DNA of 64,000 nucleotides. It comes from Nostoc sp. CHAB 5834. Its GTDB lineage: Bacteria; Cyanobacteriota; Cyanobacteriia; Cyanobacteriales; Nostocaceae. The translations under genes were made by a program, and so were the position numbers. The stretch is taken from the NCBI GenBank assembly GCA_020829485.1, contig JAIVFU010000023.1:23907-87906 (forward strand), in the 5' to 3' direction. Below are positions 6,833 through 15,509 of this stretch, piece after piece; position 1 is the first letter of the stretch, and every line of letters starts with the position of its first letter. A model generated the notes under the pieces. It did not search any database, was not told the DNA's origin, and saw nothing but the letters and a program-made list of their open reading frames with translations.

Positions 6833-9691
6833 TTACATACCGAGGAGTTCATCTAGCTGTAAGTTTGGCAAGTCTGGAGGAATCACAGTTCGCACTATAG
6901 TGACTTTGTGGCTCTCCTGTTGGGTTGTCAGATCAAGTGCGATCGCTTCTAAGCGAATTTCCAAACACCCAAAGGGAATATTTAATTGCGTCATCACTTC
7001 CAATCCTCCCAAGGCGTTAGGTAGCAAATTTGTTAGTAAATGGGGCCCCTCTAGTAACCAGCGAGTTTGATAATCTTCAAGCCATAACTTGACAACAACT
7101 TGGGGAGGTACTTCAGGCAGTACTACGCGCACTATGATAAATTTGCCAGCAATTAATTCGCCATCTGGTACATGCAGTTCTGGAATTGGCAAAGGCTCAA
7201 TGGCTGCGGCAGTTATGGCTGGGGAAGAGGATAAACCTAACAGTGGTTGCTTTTCTTCAAACGAGTAATTCTTTGTCCCATTGGCTTCTAGTTCACTATA
7301 TGTATCATCTACAACGATTTCTTGCGCTAACCAAGCTGACGCTATATTCATTTTTATTGGAGGAGGGGGGGGCGGTAGTTGTCTTACCACCATTGAGAGT
7401 GTTGGTTCGGATACTTCTACTACCGTATCTTCCCCTATTTCTAGATCGGCTTCCTTTGCTGTGTCTGCGTCTTTGCCAAAGTTCTCAAGATCAGAAACCG
7501 ATTGAACTTCTTCCGATATCTCTGTGTCAGCATCCACGTTTAACGGCAAGTTGACATCAACATTGGGAGTTTCAGCACTAAGAGAAAGCTGGGTCTGCTG
7601 GGCTGGAACATAGCTATCATGGTCTTCAGGTTCCGCTTCATCAATGGATTCAGACAAAGAGTATCCTTGGCTGTGCATCCACTTTCTCAGCAGGGGAGAT
7701 GAGTAAAGGTTGCCTGTTGTAATGAATTGTGCATTTGGCTGGGCTTCTACTTCAGCAACAGATTCTTCTTGAAATTGTGCATCATCTACTACTAATTCCA
7801 GTGTATTTTCATCAGCTACAGTTGTGTTCAACTGCGAGAAGTCGTCACCCGTTGGAACTTCCAATACATCTGGAGCATTGTTTTTTACTTCTTCTGTATC
7901 ATCTGGCAAAGCTTGTAACCGTTTCAAGTACGGCAAAGCAGTGTCGAGTATTGGCATTCGACGTTGCTTGATAACCAACTGCTCCAAGTTGATGGCAGCT
8001 ATAGTAGTATCCTTTTCCAGAAGTTCTTCTTCTGTAAGCGCTTCTGCAACAACATCTGTGAGAGTATTGACATGGGTTTGAATAGGGGGCAGTTTCGGCA
8101 ATTGAGGCGAAGTGCCTGAATTCTTTAAGTTAGATGTCCGCAGGATGGCTTCTCGCAGAATTTGTAAGTTAATTTGCGGTGGTAAAGGTGTATTTGGGGA
8201 TGGATTGAGTATCTCAGACTGGTCTGTTTTTGGAATCTTGACCAGATTGAATAGTTTCAAATCGATCCTCCTAGCGGCCTCCGGCTCCGTGACAACAGCA
8301 GACGAGTCCGATGGTGCGATGGGGTCATTTAAGGATGTACTAGGTGTTGCTGCGGCTGTGATTGCCAGTAATTGTGTTACATCTGCTGTAATGGTGAAGA
8401 ACTGGCTGGCTAATCTGATGACTTCACCAACATTGGCGAATCGACCATACAAACTGATATCTGCCAAAATTAACTTGGATTCAAAGTCAGCAGGAATATC
8501 AATTGAGGTATTGATGGTGAAAGGCAACTCCTGATCTGGTAAGGGTTGCCGTACCTGGGTCAAGATTTTCGAGTTTTTGGGCGATCGCAGTTCAATTTCT
8601 AGTTCAAGCGCCCGCAAACTTTTGGGGAATAATGTTTCAGCCTGATCTAGATTTATATTTTCTTTGAGTTCTATGTGCCCATTGATTGTAAGAGGTTGTC
8701 CCCAACGAGCAATGTAAGTATCCTGGTCTAAAGTTAGCAGTAATGGAGGCGGTGGTTGTATTGCTGGAGAATCTGTAACCTTTTCATCATTGAGCAAGGC
8801 TTCAGAATTGGGTAAAGCTAAATCTATTAAATTTTGTAAAATTTGCTCTGCCGTCTCACCTTTAAGCCACACAGAACTCACAGGCTCATCAATATCTTTT
8901 TCCGTTTCATCTAGCAGAACAGTGGGAGTGGGGTTGCTGTCTGTATTAATTCCCTGTTCTATAGCGATCGCTTTATCTAAGTTAATTTCGAGTTCTTCTG
9001 GGGCAGTGTATTCTAAGTTCTCTTCATCTGGCACAACAATTGTAACGGGGTTGTCATCTGTAGCAATTAGCAGTTCTGCAAAGATTGCGATCGCTTTATC
9101 TAAGTTAATTTCGAGTTCTTCTGGGGCAGTGTATTCTAAGTTCCCTTCATCTGGCACAACAATTGTAACGGAATTGTCGTCTGTAGTAATTCCCAATTCT
9201 GCGGAGACTGCGATCGCTTTATCTAGCGCAATTGCGGGTTGTGCTGGGAAAGTGAATTCCCAGTTTTCAGAAACAGCATCTGGGCGATCCCATGAATTTG
9301 ATTCTACATTCTCCCCCTGCCTCCTTTGCTTCCCCTCTACTCCCTGGCACAATACTTGTAGTTGGACACTGTATTGCCAAGATTTACCGAGTAGCTCCGA
9401 CATCAAATCGCCCATACAGCGCAACTCCCAAGCTCCTGGCTCGAAGTAGGTAAAAGGAATTAGCGCCATTAAGCCTTCTGAATTAGTGCGACGCGATCGC
9501 TTGAAAATTCGCCGCTTTGGTAGAACTTCCTGAGTTGAAGAGTGAGTTACCCGCACTTCCACGTCTTTATTAGGAAGGTTAGAACGAGCCAAAACTCTAT
9601 ACTCCCCTTCCAAAATTTCCAAATTTGGCGATTCTAGGATATGCCACGAGCGATCGCCTTGTTTCTGTATCAGAAATTGCCAGTGTTCCAT
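6833..9691 (-). CDS. Large conserved cyanobacterial protein of unknown function
   Basis: A 952-residue acidic protein. The ATG at 9691 (MEHWQFLIQKQGDRSW) is preferred over a TTG start 33 bp upstream. The first 120 residues look like a compact domain that includes RSNLPNKDVEVRVTHSS and ALIPFTYFEPGAWELRCMGD, reminiscent of a beta-sandwich. The middle is low complexity, with a 41-residue tandem repeat at about residues 165-260 (LDKAIA...TDDN.VTIVVPDE). Two further beta-rich modules follow (DQDTYIARWGQPLTINGHIEL; PDGELIAGKFIIVRVVLPEVPP). No catalytic motif, signal peptide or membrane helix is seen. A structural or assembly role is possible, but the function is unknown. Confidence 0.8.
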   Translation of the reverse strand: MEHWQFLIQKQGDRSWHILESPNLEILEGEYRVLARSNLPNKDVEVRVTHSSTQEVLPKRRIFKRSRRTNSEGLMALIPFTYFEPGAWELRCMGDLMSELLGKSWQYSVQLQVLCQGVEGKQRRQGENVESNSWDRPDAVSENWEFTFPAQPAIALDKAIAVSAELGITTDDNSVTIVVPDEGNLEYTAPEELEINLDKAIAIFAELLIATDDNPVTIVVPDEENLEYTAPEELEINLDKAIAIEQGINTDSNPTPTVLLDETEKDIDEPVSSVWLKGETAEQILQNLIDLALPNSEALLNDEKVTDSPAIQPPPPLLLTLDQDTYIARWGQPLTINGHIELKENINLDQAETLFPKSLRALELEIELRSPKNSKILTQVRQPLPDQELPFTINTSIDIPADFESKLILADISLYGRFANVGEVIRLASQFFTITADVTQLLAITAAATPSTSLNDPIAPSDSSAVVTEPEAARRIDLKLFNLVKIPKTDQSEILNPSPNTPLPPQINLQILREAILRTSNLKNSGTSPQLPKLPPIQTHVNTLTDVVAEALTEEELLEKDTTIAAINLEQLVIKQRRMPILDTALPYLKRLQALPDDTEEVKNNAPDVLEVPTGDDFSQLNTTVADENTLELVVDDAQFQEESVAEVEAQPNAQFITTGNLYSSPLLRKWMHSQGYSLSESIDEAEPEDHDSYVPAQQTQLSLSAETPNVDVNLPLNVDADTEISEEVQSVSDLENFGKDADTAKEADLEIGEDTVVEVSEPTLSMVVRQLPPPPPPIKMNIASAWLAQEIVVDDTYSELEANGTKNYSFEEKQPLLGLSSSPAITAAAIEPLPIPELHVPDGELIAGKFIIVRVVLPEVPPQVVVKLWLEDYQTRWLLEGPHLLTNLLPNALGGLEVMTQLNIPFGCLEIRLEAIALDLTTQQESHKVTIVRTVIPPDLPNLQLDELLGM
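8964..9230 (-). repeat. 123-bp tandem repeat inside the 952-residue gene
   Basis: Two nearly identical 123-bp units plus a diverged third encode a 41-residue repeat starting LDKAIAI. Each unit starts with the HIP1 sequence GCGATCGC (about 8964, 9087 and 9210). Confidence 0.8.
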
Positions 9692-10527
9692 TGTGAGTGA
9701 TGCCCAGACCGACGAGCCGCCCAATTATATTGTGTATTAACTTGCTTGCAAGTTTACCCCAGTATTTTGTAAATGCATCCCTTAAATGGCTATCTAGTTA
9801 ACTCAGTTTTACCATGAGCCACCTTTCATCCCCTCCCTACTCTGCCCGTGGTAGGGGATGAAAGGTGGGTTAAAATCTCCAATCTTTGGAATCCCCACCC
9901 AAAACGCAAGTAGGGTGGGGAGGATGTCAATAACTTGACTTCTGGCACTTTAAATAGCACGCCACGGCGTAAATAGAGCAACCATTTAAAATCCCTAAAA
10001 AGCCGATTCCATAATACTTTTGACACTTCGACTCCGCTCAGTGTTAACTTTTGAATTCCGCCTTGCGGCACTAGTCCCATCAAAGGAATTTCAATCGATC
10101 GCTGTGTTGCTTGTGCGTAAAGCTTTTGTTGTTTCCTGAATATTAATTTTGACACTCTTAAGTGCTAAATTAACACGGTTGCAATAAATACTTTTACCTG
10201 TATATGCTCAACTTAGTGGGAATGTTTTCGTATTATTTTTTACCAAAATCTTCATTTACAATAGGCACAATATACAATAAAGAAAGATTAACTTGACAAT
10301 TGTTATTAAATTGTGATTTTCCACATTTTTGCTACAAAGAGTTAGGATGTGGCTCTTAAGTGTCCTCTGCGATCGCCCACGGTAGGCGCAAAGCGCGATC
10401 GCAAATCCCAACACTTAACCGCGCAGCACGCGCCCAACCTACCTGAGCGTTTCTTTGAACCTCTACAAAGCGTATCCTCACCTGAGTGAAATGTGGGTGA
10501 CAATGAGGATTTAACAGGAGGGATTCG
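9692..10527. other. Intergenic region with a strong hairpin and a shared dispersed repeat
   Basis: About 830 bp with no convincing gene. It holds a perfect 16-bp hairpin at 9819-9868. A dispersed repeat at about 9958-10082 is shared with 61371-61530 (CACGGCGTAAATA.AGCAACCATTT, then a CTTCGACT.CGCTCAG motif). A HIP1-rich palindromic stretch lies at 10358-10440. The minus-strand frame 9826-10155 (109 codons) is read out of these repeats and is not supported. Confidence 0.6.
9819..9868. terminator. Perfect 16-bp hairpin
   Basis: CCACCTTTCATCCCCT at 9819-9834 pairs perfectly with 9853-9868 across an 18-nt loop. There is no long T run, so it is either a factor-independent pause/terminator of unknown owner or a small mobile palindrome. 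Confidence 0.4.
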
Positions 10528-10725
10528 ATGCTAGTCATTTTAATGGACGAGCAAATCCTTGCCCCTGAGCAAGTTTGCCAGTCTTGTTTACTCGCTGACA
10601 GGAGCGGTCAACCCCGTTGGCGTGGGGGTCAACTGCGCTGTGGTCAAGCCATTCGCAAACTTACTCAACAGCAGCCAGACCAGTATGAGTGTGTGATGGG
10701 TTTTCGCATCGCTCATATAGAATAG
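10528..10725 (+). CDS. Small cysteine-containing conserved protein of unknown function
   Basis: A 65-residue protein with CQSCLLADRSGQPRWRGG, a later Cys in QLRCGQAIRK and another in QYECVMGFRIAHIE. The spacing of cysteines resembles a small metal-binding fold, but no family is named. A strong ribosome binding site (CAGGAGGGA, 10515-10523) just before the ATG supports translation from 10528. The next gene (Tic20-like) follows after 81 bp on the same strand. Confidence 0.7.
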   Translation: MLVILMDEQILAPEQVCQSCLLADRSGQPRWRGGQLRCGQAIRKLTQQQPDQYECVMGFRIAHIE

Positions 10726-10806
10726 TTGAATTTGCCAGCAAGACGAAGCAACTGCGTTATCCTAAGCTCAAGTAACTATAAAAATTTAATCACAGGAGAA
10801 CGCATA

Positions 10807-11283
10807 ATGTCTTGGCGCAGGTCTACAACGGTTTCAGATCGAATTTTTGCTTCCTTGCCTTATTTGCTTCCTCTAATTGAGGTTTTTGTATTTGGTAGAT
10901 ATTTGCTCTCAGAGTTTCCACCACTACAACTGCTGTTTCTACCGCTTCTGCCATTATTGAGAGTTTACTATGGCGTGCGTTATGCAGGAATGATTATTTT
11001 CTTTGCTTTATTTTTGCTGGTAGTCAGAAACGAAAAAATTAGTCACTTTATTCGTTTCAACACCATGCAAGCAATACTTTTGGACATCATTATCTTTTTG
11101 TTTAGTATCCTAACTGATGTTGTGGGGCTAGTTCCCTCTGGTAGTTTTGCAATCCAAACACTATCTACAACCATTTTTATCGGCATAGTGGGAACAGTTG
11201 TATATTCAGTCATCCAGTCTGTAAGCGGGCGTTATGCGGAAATCCCGGCGATTTCTGATGCAGTGTACATGCAAGTGCGTTAG
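10807..11283 (+). CDS. Tic20/Ycf60-family membrane protein
   Basis: A 158-residue integral membrane protein with about four hydrophobic helices (roughly 15-35, 52-80, 92-112 and 122-142). The order SDRIFASLPYLLPLIEVFVFG, then ISHFIRFNTMQAILLDI, is characteristic of the Tic20 family, the cyanobacterial relatives of a chloroplast protein-import channel component. The cyanobacterial function is not well defined. The start at 10807 is set by CAGGAG at 10793-10798; longer frames upstream are not family-like. Confidence 0.88.
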   Translation: MSWRRSTTVSDRIFASLPYLLPLIEVFVFGRYLLSEFPPLQLLFLPLLPLLRVYYGVRYAGMIIFFALFLLVVRNEKISHFIRFNTMQAILLDIIIFLFSILTDVVGLVPSGSFAIQTLSTTIFIGIVGTVVYSVIQSVSGRYAEIPAISDAVYMQVR

Positions 11284-11286
11284 AAG

Positions 11287-12060
11287 TTAACGAGCTGCTA
11301 CAGTGTTTTCCAGGCGACCAATACCTTCAATTTCGACGCGGACGCGATCACCTGGATGCAATGGACTTACACCCTCCGGCGTACCTGTAAGCACCAAATC
11401 ACCGGGTAGTAGGGTCATAACCTGACTGATATAAGAAACTAGAACATCGGGGGAAAACACCATCTGATCTATACAGGCAGATTGGACTGGATTGGCGTTG
11501 TCATTCACAAAAGTTTGCAATCTCGCTCCTGGATTTAATTCCCGCACGATCCAAGGCCCCAAGGGACAGAAAGTATCAAAACCTTTGGCTCGCGTCCATT
11601 GACCATCCCGTTTTTGTAAATCCCGCGCTGTTACGTCATTGGCGATGGTGTAGCCCCAAATTTTGGTTTGGGCTACCTCTGTTGTACATTCAAAGGCGTA
11701 ATCGCCAATCACTAACGCTAACTCTCCTTCGTAGTCAACTCTTTGTGACTGGGGAGGATACTTAATTTCCCTCTCAGATGGAATGATCGACGTGGGTGGT
11801 TTGAGAAAGATTAGTGGCTCAGAAGGGACTGGAGTTCCCATTTCGGCTGCATGATCTGCATAATTCTTACCCACCGCCACAATTTTTGAGGGAGCGCAGG
11901 GAGCCAGAATTTGGTAATTTTCTGGTGTCAAAGTCAAATCAGTGGGTTGTCCTTGTAACCAGGGTGGAGCATCTAGCACCTGCACATTCAGCGATAGTTG
12001 TAGTAACCCATAGTAAATCTGTCCTTCTTGATTTTGAATTCGCACATAGCGTTGCGCCAT
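11287..12060 (-). CDS. Fumarylacetoacetate hydrolase (FAH) family protein
   Basis: A 257-residue soluble enzyme of the FAH superfamily (hydrolases, decarboxylases or isomerases of dicarbonyl compounds that use a divalent metal). The metal-binding core is visible: KPPTSIIPSE, then VDYEGELALVIGD with paired acidic ligands, and GYTIANDVTARDLQ with the Asp. GWTRAKGF-like and LTGTPEGVSPLHPGD motifs follow. Exact substrate cannot be predicted; acylpyruvase is the common guess. Start at ATG 12060 (MAQRYVRIQN) rather than the TTG at 12114. The 3' end converges with the Tic20-like gene, 3 bp apart. Confidence 0.9.
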   Translation of the reverse strand: MAQRYVRIQNQEGQIYYGLLQLSLNVQVLDAPPWLQGQPTDLTLTPENYQILAPCAPSKIVAVGKNYADHAAEMGTPVPSEPLIFLKPPTSIIPSEREIKYPPQSQRVDYEGELALVIGDYAFECTTEVAQTKIWGYTIANDVTARDLQKRDGQWTRAKGFDTFCPLGPWIVRELNPGARLQTFVNDNANPVQSACIDQMVFSPDVLVSYISQVMTLLPGDLVLTGTPEGVSPLHPGDRVRVEIEGIGRLENTVAAR

Positions 12061-12337
12061 AACCTTGATGAATATCCTTTTATCTGCTTTTTTGTTGCTG
12101 TGAGCGGGTAGCAATCATCAGTTAGTAACGAAATCTGGGAGCCGGGAAGCTACCTAGTTTTCATTAGAGACATCCAAAAAATTCAAATTTCGGCAATTTG
12201 ACTAATGATTCAAATTTAAAACTGGTAAGATTATAGTTCCTTGTTGCTTCAGATGTTGATTAATACTGACATTTTGAATTAATTTAGGTATAAATTAGCA
12301 TCAGCAGCCATTTTTGTCCATAAGGAGACTGAAAAAT

Positions 12338-12688
12338 ATGACTACAAGTTACGAAACAATGTACATTCTCCGCCCTGACCTGGGAGACGAACAGGTAGAG
12401 CAAGCAGTTACTAAATATCAGAATTTGCTTCGTGACCAAGGCGCACAGGATATGCAAATTCAAAATCGTGGTAAGCGTCGTCTGGCTTATGAAATCAAAA
12501 AACACCGCGATGGCATCTACATCCAGTTAAACTACACTGCGCCTGCAACTGCGATCGCCCCTTTTGAACGCGCCATGCGCTTAAGTGAAGAAGTGATTCG
12601 CTATTTGACAGTTAAGCAGGAAGCCCAAGAGGAAAAACCCCCTAAAGAGGAAAAAGAAAAACCCACTAAAGTGGCAGCAACGGTCTAA
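12338..12688 (+). CDS. rpsF: 30S ribosomal protein S6
   Basis: A 116-residue ribosomal protein, with the S6 signature [21 protein letters not shown] at the N-terminus, then [23 protein letters not shown]. The C-terminal 25 residues are a charged Lys/Glu/Pro-rich tail common in cyanobacterial S6. TAAGGAG at 12321-12327 serves as ribosome binding site. It is a single gene here, not coupled to ssb or rpsR. Confidence 0.97.
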   Translation: MTTSYETMYILRPDLGDEQVEQAVTKYQNLLRDQGAQDMQIQNRGKRRLAYEIKKHRDGIYIQLNYTAPATAIAPFERAMRLSEEVIRYLTVKQEAQEEKPPKEEKEKPTKVAATV

Positions 12689-12689
12689 G

Positions 12690-12768
12690 GAGTAGGGAGT
12701 AGGGAATAGGGAATAGGGAGATGAGGGAGAAATAATTAATGCCCCACTCCCCACTCCCTAGTACTCCA
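12690..12768. repeat. Heptamer STRR array downstream of rpsF
   Basis: GGAGTAGGGAGTAGGGAATAGGG-type heptamers on one side are followed by the complementary CCCACTCC type, so the transcript could fold into a long imperfect hairpin. This may double as the rpsF terminator. Confidence 0.7.
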
Positions 12769-12907
12769 TCCCATTCAATAAAATTTTGTTTTTTCTTTTT
12801 TCGTGACTTGCTTGGGAATGCTAAATTAAAAAATACTTGCCAAAGGTAGTACTCCCGCAGTTATACCTAAGAATGGACAAGATTCTGAATGGGAGCTGTA
12901 AGCTACT

Positions 12908-13471
12908 GTGAGTCAATCTGATACACCCGATATCCAAGTTCTCTCTACGGAAGTATCGCAGCTACGCCAAGAGTTGCAACTTCGTGATTCCTTAGTGCAA
13001 CAATTATCTCAAGAACTCTTCCGGCTGGTAAAGGGTAACACTAGTTTTATGCCCCAGCAGCCGGAGCCTGAGCGCGATCTGACCCAGTTACAGGCTTTGC
13101 AAGAACAACTCCAAGCTGTGGAGCAGCAGGTGGCATTCTACCAAGAGCAAATTACAACTCGTGACTCCGAAATTTACCAATTGCGGCAGTCGGTTCAAGA
13201 ACTCACTGATCGCACTCGGATGTTAGAGCAAGTAGTACAAGAGTTGCCTCAAATTTACCGTCGGAAGTTTGAGGAGCGCATGACACCAGTGAGAGAAAAG
13301 GTAGCAATGCTACAACGGGAAAACCGCCAACTACAAGCAGAACTGCAAAGTGTGAGTTACCGTTTAGCACTCAAAACTCGTAATGCTAGTCATAGTGGCA
13401 TTGATTTGCCAAATTTTTCCCGCCCAGCATCCGACGAAGAAACCAACATTTCGACTCCCCAGAACGCCTAA
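12908..13471 (+). CDS. Coiled-coil protein of unknown function
   Basis: A 187-residue protein starting at GTG. Residues about 10-40, 57-110 and 125-155 form glutamine- and leucine-rich coiled coils (LRQELQLRDSLVQQLSQEL; LQALQEQLQAVEQQVAFYQEQ), ending in a disordered tail. No signal peptide or membrane helix is seen. The composition suggests a cytoplasmic scaffold or filament-associated protein conserved in cyanobacteria. A weak GGGAG lies 15 bp upstream of the GTG. Confidence 0.75.
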   Translation: MSQSDTPDIQVLSTEVSQLRQELQLRDSLVQQLSQELFRLVKGNTSFMPQQPEPERDLTQLQALQEQLQAVEQQVAFYQEQITTRDSEIYQLRQSVQELTDRTRMLEQVVQELPQIYRRKFEERMTPVREKVAMLQRENRQLQAELQSVSYRLALKTRNASHSGIDLPNFSRPASDEETNISTPQNA

Positions 13472-13939
13472 ATTTATCACTATAGTGGAATCGAAAAGGT
13501 AAAAATTGCAAAGACAAAGTGTCTTGGATACATCCAACTAGTACACCAAAGCAATAAATAACAACTATGGAGTTTTAACCAGAAATAAAAAGGTACAGAG
13601 CAACTAAATTTATTTATGGGCTTGGTAAATTTTTGACTTTTAGCTCAGAGTAATTTGAAAAGCCCTGTCTTTCAAAAGCTGGGGAGTCTTACAAATAATT
13701 GCATTGTTTTGACCGATTTGGGTCATTTCTTAGTTCACTGCTTTAGGTAGATGGCTTCTAACAAGGAGGTTAATTCATCTGCTTATTGATATTACCTACG
13801 TCAAAGCCATGAGTTTCGCTCAACATTCTTCTCTAGAAAAAAGAAAATCAGCCTGCTAGCACCAGACTGTTCTCTTTGAGATATGAAAATATGCAAATAT
13901 TGTTTGACTCCACCATCCATCTATAGGTAGATTTATTAT
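13472..13939. other. Non-coding gap with one copy of a 27-bp direct repeat
   Basis: No gene is seen. A 27-bp sequence at 13852-13878 (GCCTGCTAGCACCAGACTGT and the next seven bases) is repeated at 13943-13969 over the 3' end of the STAS gene. A GGAGG at 13765-13769 is not followed by a useful frame. Confidence 0.5.
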
Positions 13940-14332
13940 CTAGCCTGCTAGCACCAGACTGTTCTCTTTAACAGTGGGAAAAATGTCTTCGTAAGTTGGA
14001 AAAATTTCAAATACTGAATCTAGTTGAGTAAGTTCCAAAATTAACCGTACAGGAGTTTGCACGTTGCACAGAACCAAGCGGCAACCACTCTGACGTGCAG
14101 CTTTCAACCCTTTTACTAAGGGGACTAACCCTGAACTGTCCATGAAATTGACTTCTGCTAGGTCGATAACCCAGAGTTGATGAGCTTGGGGCACGACTCT
14201 AGCCATCTGTTCGCTCAAAGTTTTACCGCCTTCCAAATCTATGCTTGCTTGGGGTTTAAACAAAATCACTTGAAGTTCTTGTGTGAGAATCATGAATTTA
14301 ACAGGGTAGTTGGAACACTTGAAAAAAGACAT
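13940..14332 (-). CDS. STAS-domain protein (anti-sigma-factor antagonist type)
   Basis: A 130-residue single STAS domain. The core strand-turn WVIDLAEVNFMDSSGLVPLVKG places the usual phosphorylatable serine in DSSG (residues 65-68). STAS antagonists bind anti-sigma kinases in partner-switching. The start at 14332 is preceded by AGAGG with good spacing; an internal ATG at 14293 would give the bare domain and cannot be excluded. No kinase or phosphatase partner lies nearby. The last codons are part of a 27-bp direct repeat, so the C-terminus may have been altered by duplication. Confidence 0.85.
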   Translation of the reverse strand: MSFFKCSNYPVKFMILTQELQVILFKPQASIDLEGGKTLSEQMARVVPQAHQLWVIDLAEVNFMDSSGLVPLVKGLKAARQSGCRLVLCNVQTPVRLILELTQLDSVFEIFPTYEDIFPTVKENSLVLAG

Positions 14333-14770
14333 CAATACCTCTTATATTTCAACAGCAAAATTACTGTTTTACCCTGATATTAGGGTAAGTGCAGTCATGC
14401 AGTTGAGAGGGATTATTTCAGTATTCATGCCGTATAATTTGTGATAACTTTCATCAATATAGGCATAAACGCCTAACAATTTCGGTATCAACCGTATCTT
14501 TTACAAGATTTTCATCATTTAACTGGATATTTATAAAGTTTTTATAAATATTTTAATTTCTTTGTAATAAATTATGAACTTGTGGTATCGACCTCTAAAA
14601 AATGCATAGTTAATAGTAAAAAATTAATAGTTACCATAGACTATAACTTATGGATTATTCAGAATTAAAGTAATCACTCAATGGCTCTATGTAGCGGTTT
14701 AATTGACACCCCGCGCATAAACAAGCAAAAATATAATAAAAGTAAAAATTTGTAAAGACGGCGGTGCGGG
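14333..14770. other. AT-rich divergent intergenic region
   Basis: About 440 bp between the leftward STAS gene and the rightward DedA gene. It should carry both promoters. It is AT-rich (for example 14520-14580); I see no clear operator, RNA gene or repeat. Confidence 0.4.
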
Positions 14771-15403
14771 ATGTCTTTAGAGCTGATTTCACTAGAAAAT
14801 ATCCAGGAAGTCGCCCACACTTACGGGTATTGGGCAGTTTTTTTGGGAATTTTGCTAGAAAATTTAGGCATTCCCCTTCCTGGCGAAACCGTGACCTTAG
14901 TAGGCGGGTTTCTAGCTGGCAGCGATGAACTAAATTTCTGGCTGGTTCTCGGTGATGCAATTATGGGTGCTGTAATTGGCGGCACTTGTGGCTACTGGAT
15001 TGGTAGAGCTAGCGGTTGGCCTTTTTTAGTAAAAGTTGCTAGCATATTTCGGATTTCCGAAGTGCGGCTGCTGAGTATCAAAGAACAATTTAGTCAAAAT
15101 AGTGCTAAAGCAGTATTTTTTGGACGTTTTCTGGCATTGTTGCGAGTTTTTGCTGCACCACTAGCTGGTATAGCCGAAATGCCCTTTGGAAAATTCTTTT
15201 TATACAACTTTTTAGGAGCGGTTGCTTGGGCTAGTTTGATGGTGACATTGGCTTTTTTTGCTGGCAAAATTATTTCTTTAGAGCAATTGGTTGCTTGGGT
15301 GGGTCAATTTGCGATCGCAGCGTTACTGATATTGGCTGCCGTAATTATTGTGCCCCTGTGGTTAGAGTCTCGCCAAGTTAAAGAAGCGAGTAGTGAAGAA
15401 TAA
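14771..15403 (+). CDS. DedA-family membrane protein
   Basis: A 210-residue integral membrane protein of the DedA/SNARE-associated (VTT) superfamily, which includes undecaprenyl-phosphate and phospholipid translocases. The family pattern is clear: YWAVFLGILLENLGIPLPGE near residue 20-40, the Gly-rich GGTCGYWIGRASG, then FFGRFLALLRVFAAPLAGIAEMPFGKF with the conserved basic/proline re-entrant motif. The ATG at 14771 follows GTGCGGG. It stands alone between STAS and argG. Confidence 0.92.
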   Translation: MSLELISLENIQEVAHTYGYWAVFLGILLENLGIPLPGETVTLVGGFLAGSDELNFWLVLGDAIMGAVIGGTCGYWIGRASGWPFLVKVASIFRISEVRLLSIKEQFSQNSAKAVFFGRFLALLRVFAAPLAGIAEMPFGKFFLYNFLGAVAWASLMVTLAFFAGKIISLEQLVAWVGQFAIAALLILAAVIIVPLWLESRQVKEASSEE

Positions 15404-15438
15404 AAAGTGAGGAGTTAGGAGTTAGACTCAATACTCCT

Positions 15439-15507
15439 GTACAGACAAGGGTTAACCCTTGTCTCTACTCAATACTCCTGTAGAGACGCGATTAATCGCG
15501 TCTCTAC
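15439..15507. repeat. Two palindromes with GTAGAGA/GTACAGA arms, downstream of argG
   Basis: Two perfect or near-perfect inverted repeats stand in tandem at 15439-15468 (core CAAGGGTTAACCCTTG) and 15480-15507 (core ACGCGATTAATCGCGT). Both have GTA(G/C)AGA on the left and TCTCTAC on the right. They sit between the converging DedA and argG genes and may act as terminators. Confidence 0.75.
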
Positions 15508-15509
15508 TC

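Noticed and set aside
9826..10155. 109-codon minus-strand frame
   Set aside because: It reads through the perfect hairpin at 9819-9868 and a dispersed repeat also found at 61371-61530; no family or ribosome binding site.
10356..10538. 60-codon minus-strand frame
   Set aside because: Lies over a HIP1-rich palindromic spacer and the ribosome binding site of the small gene at 10528.
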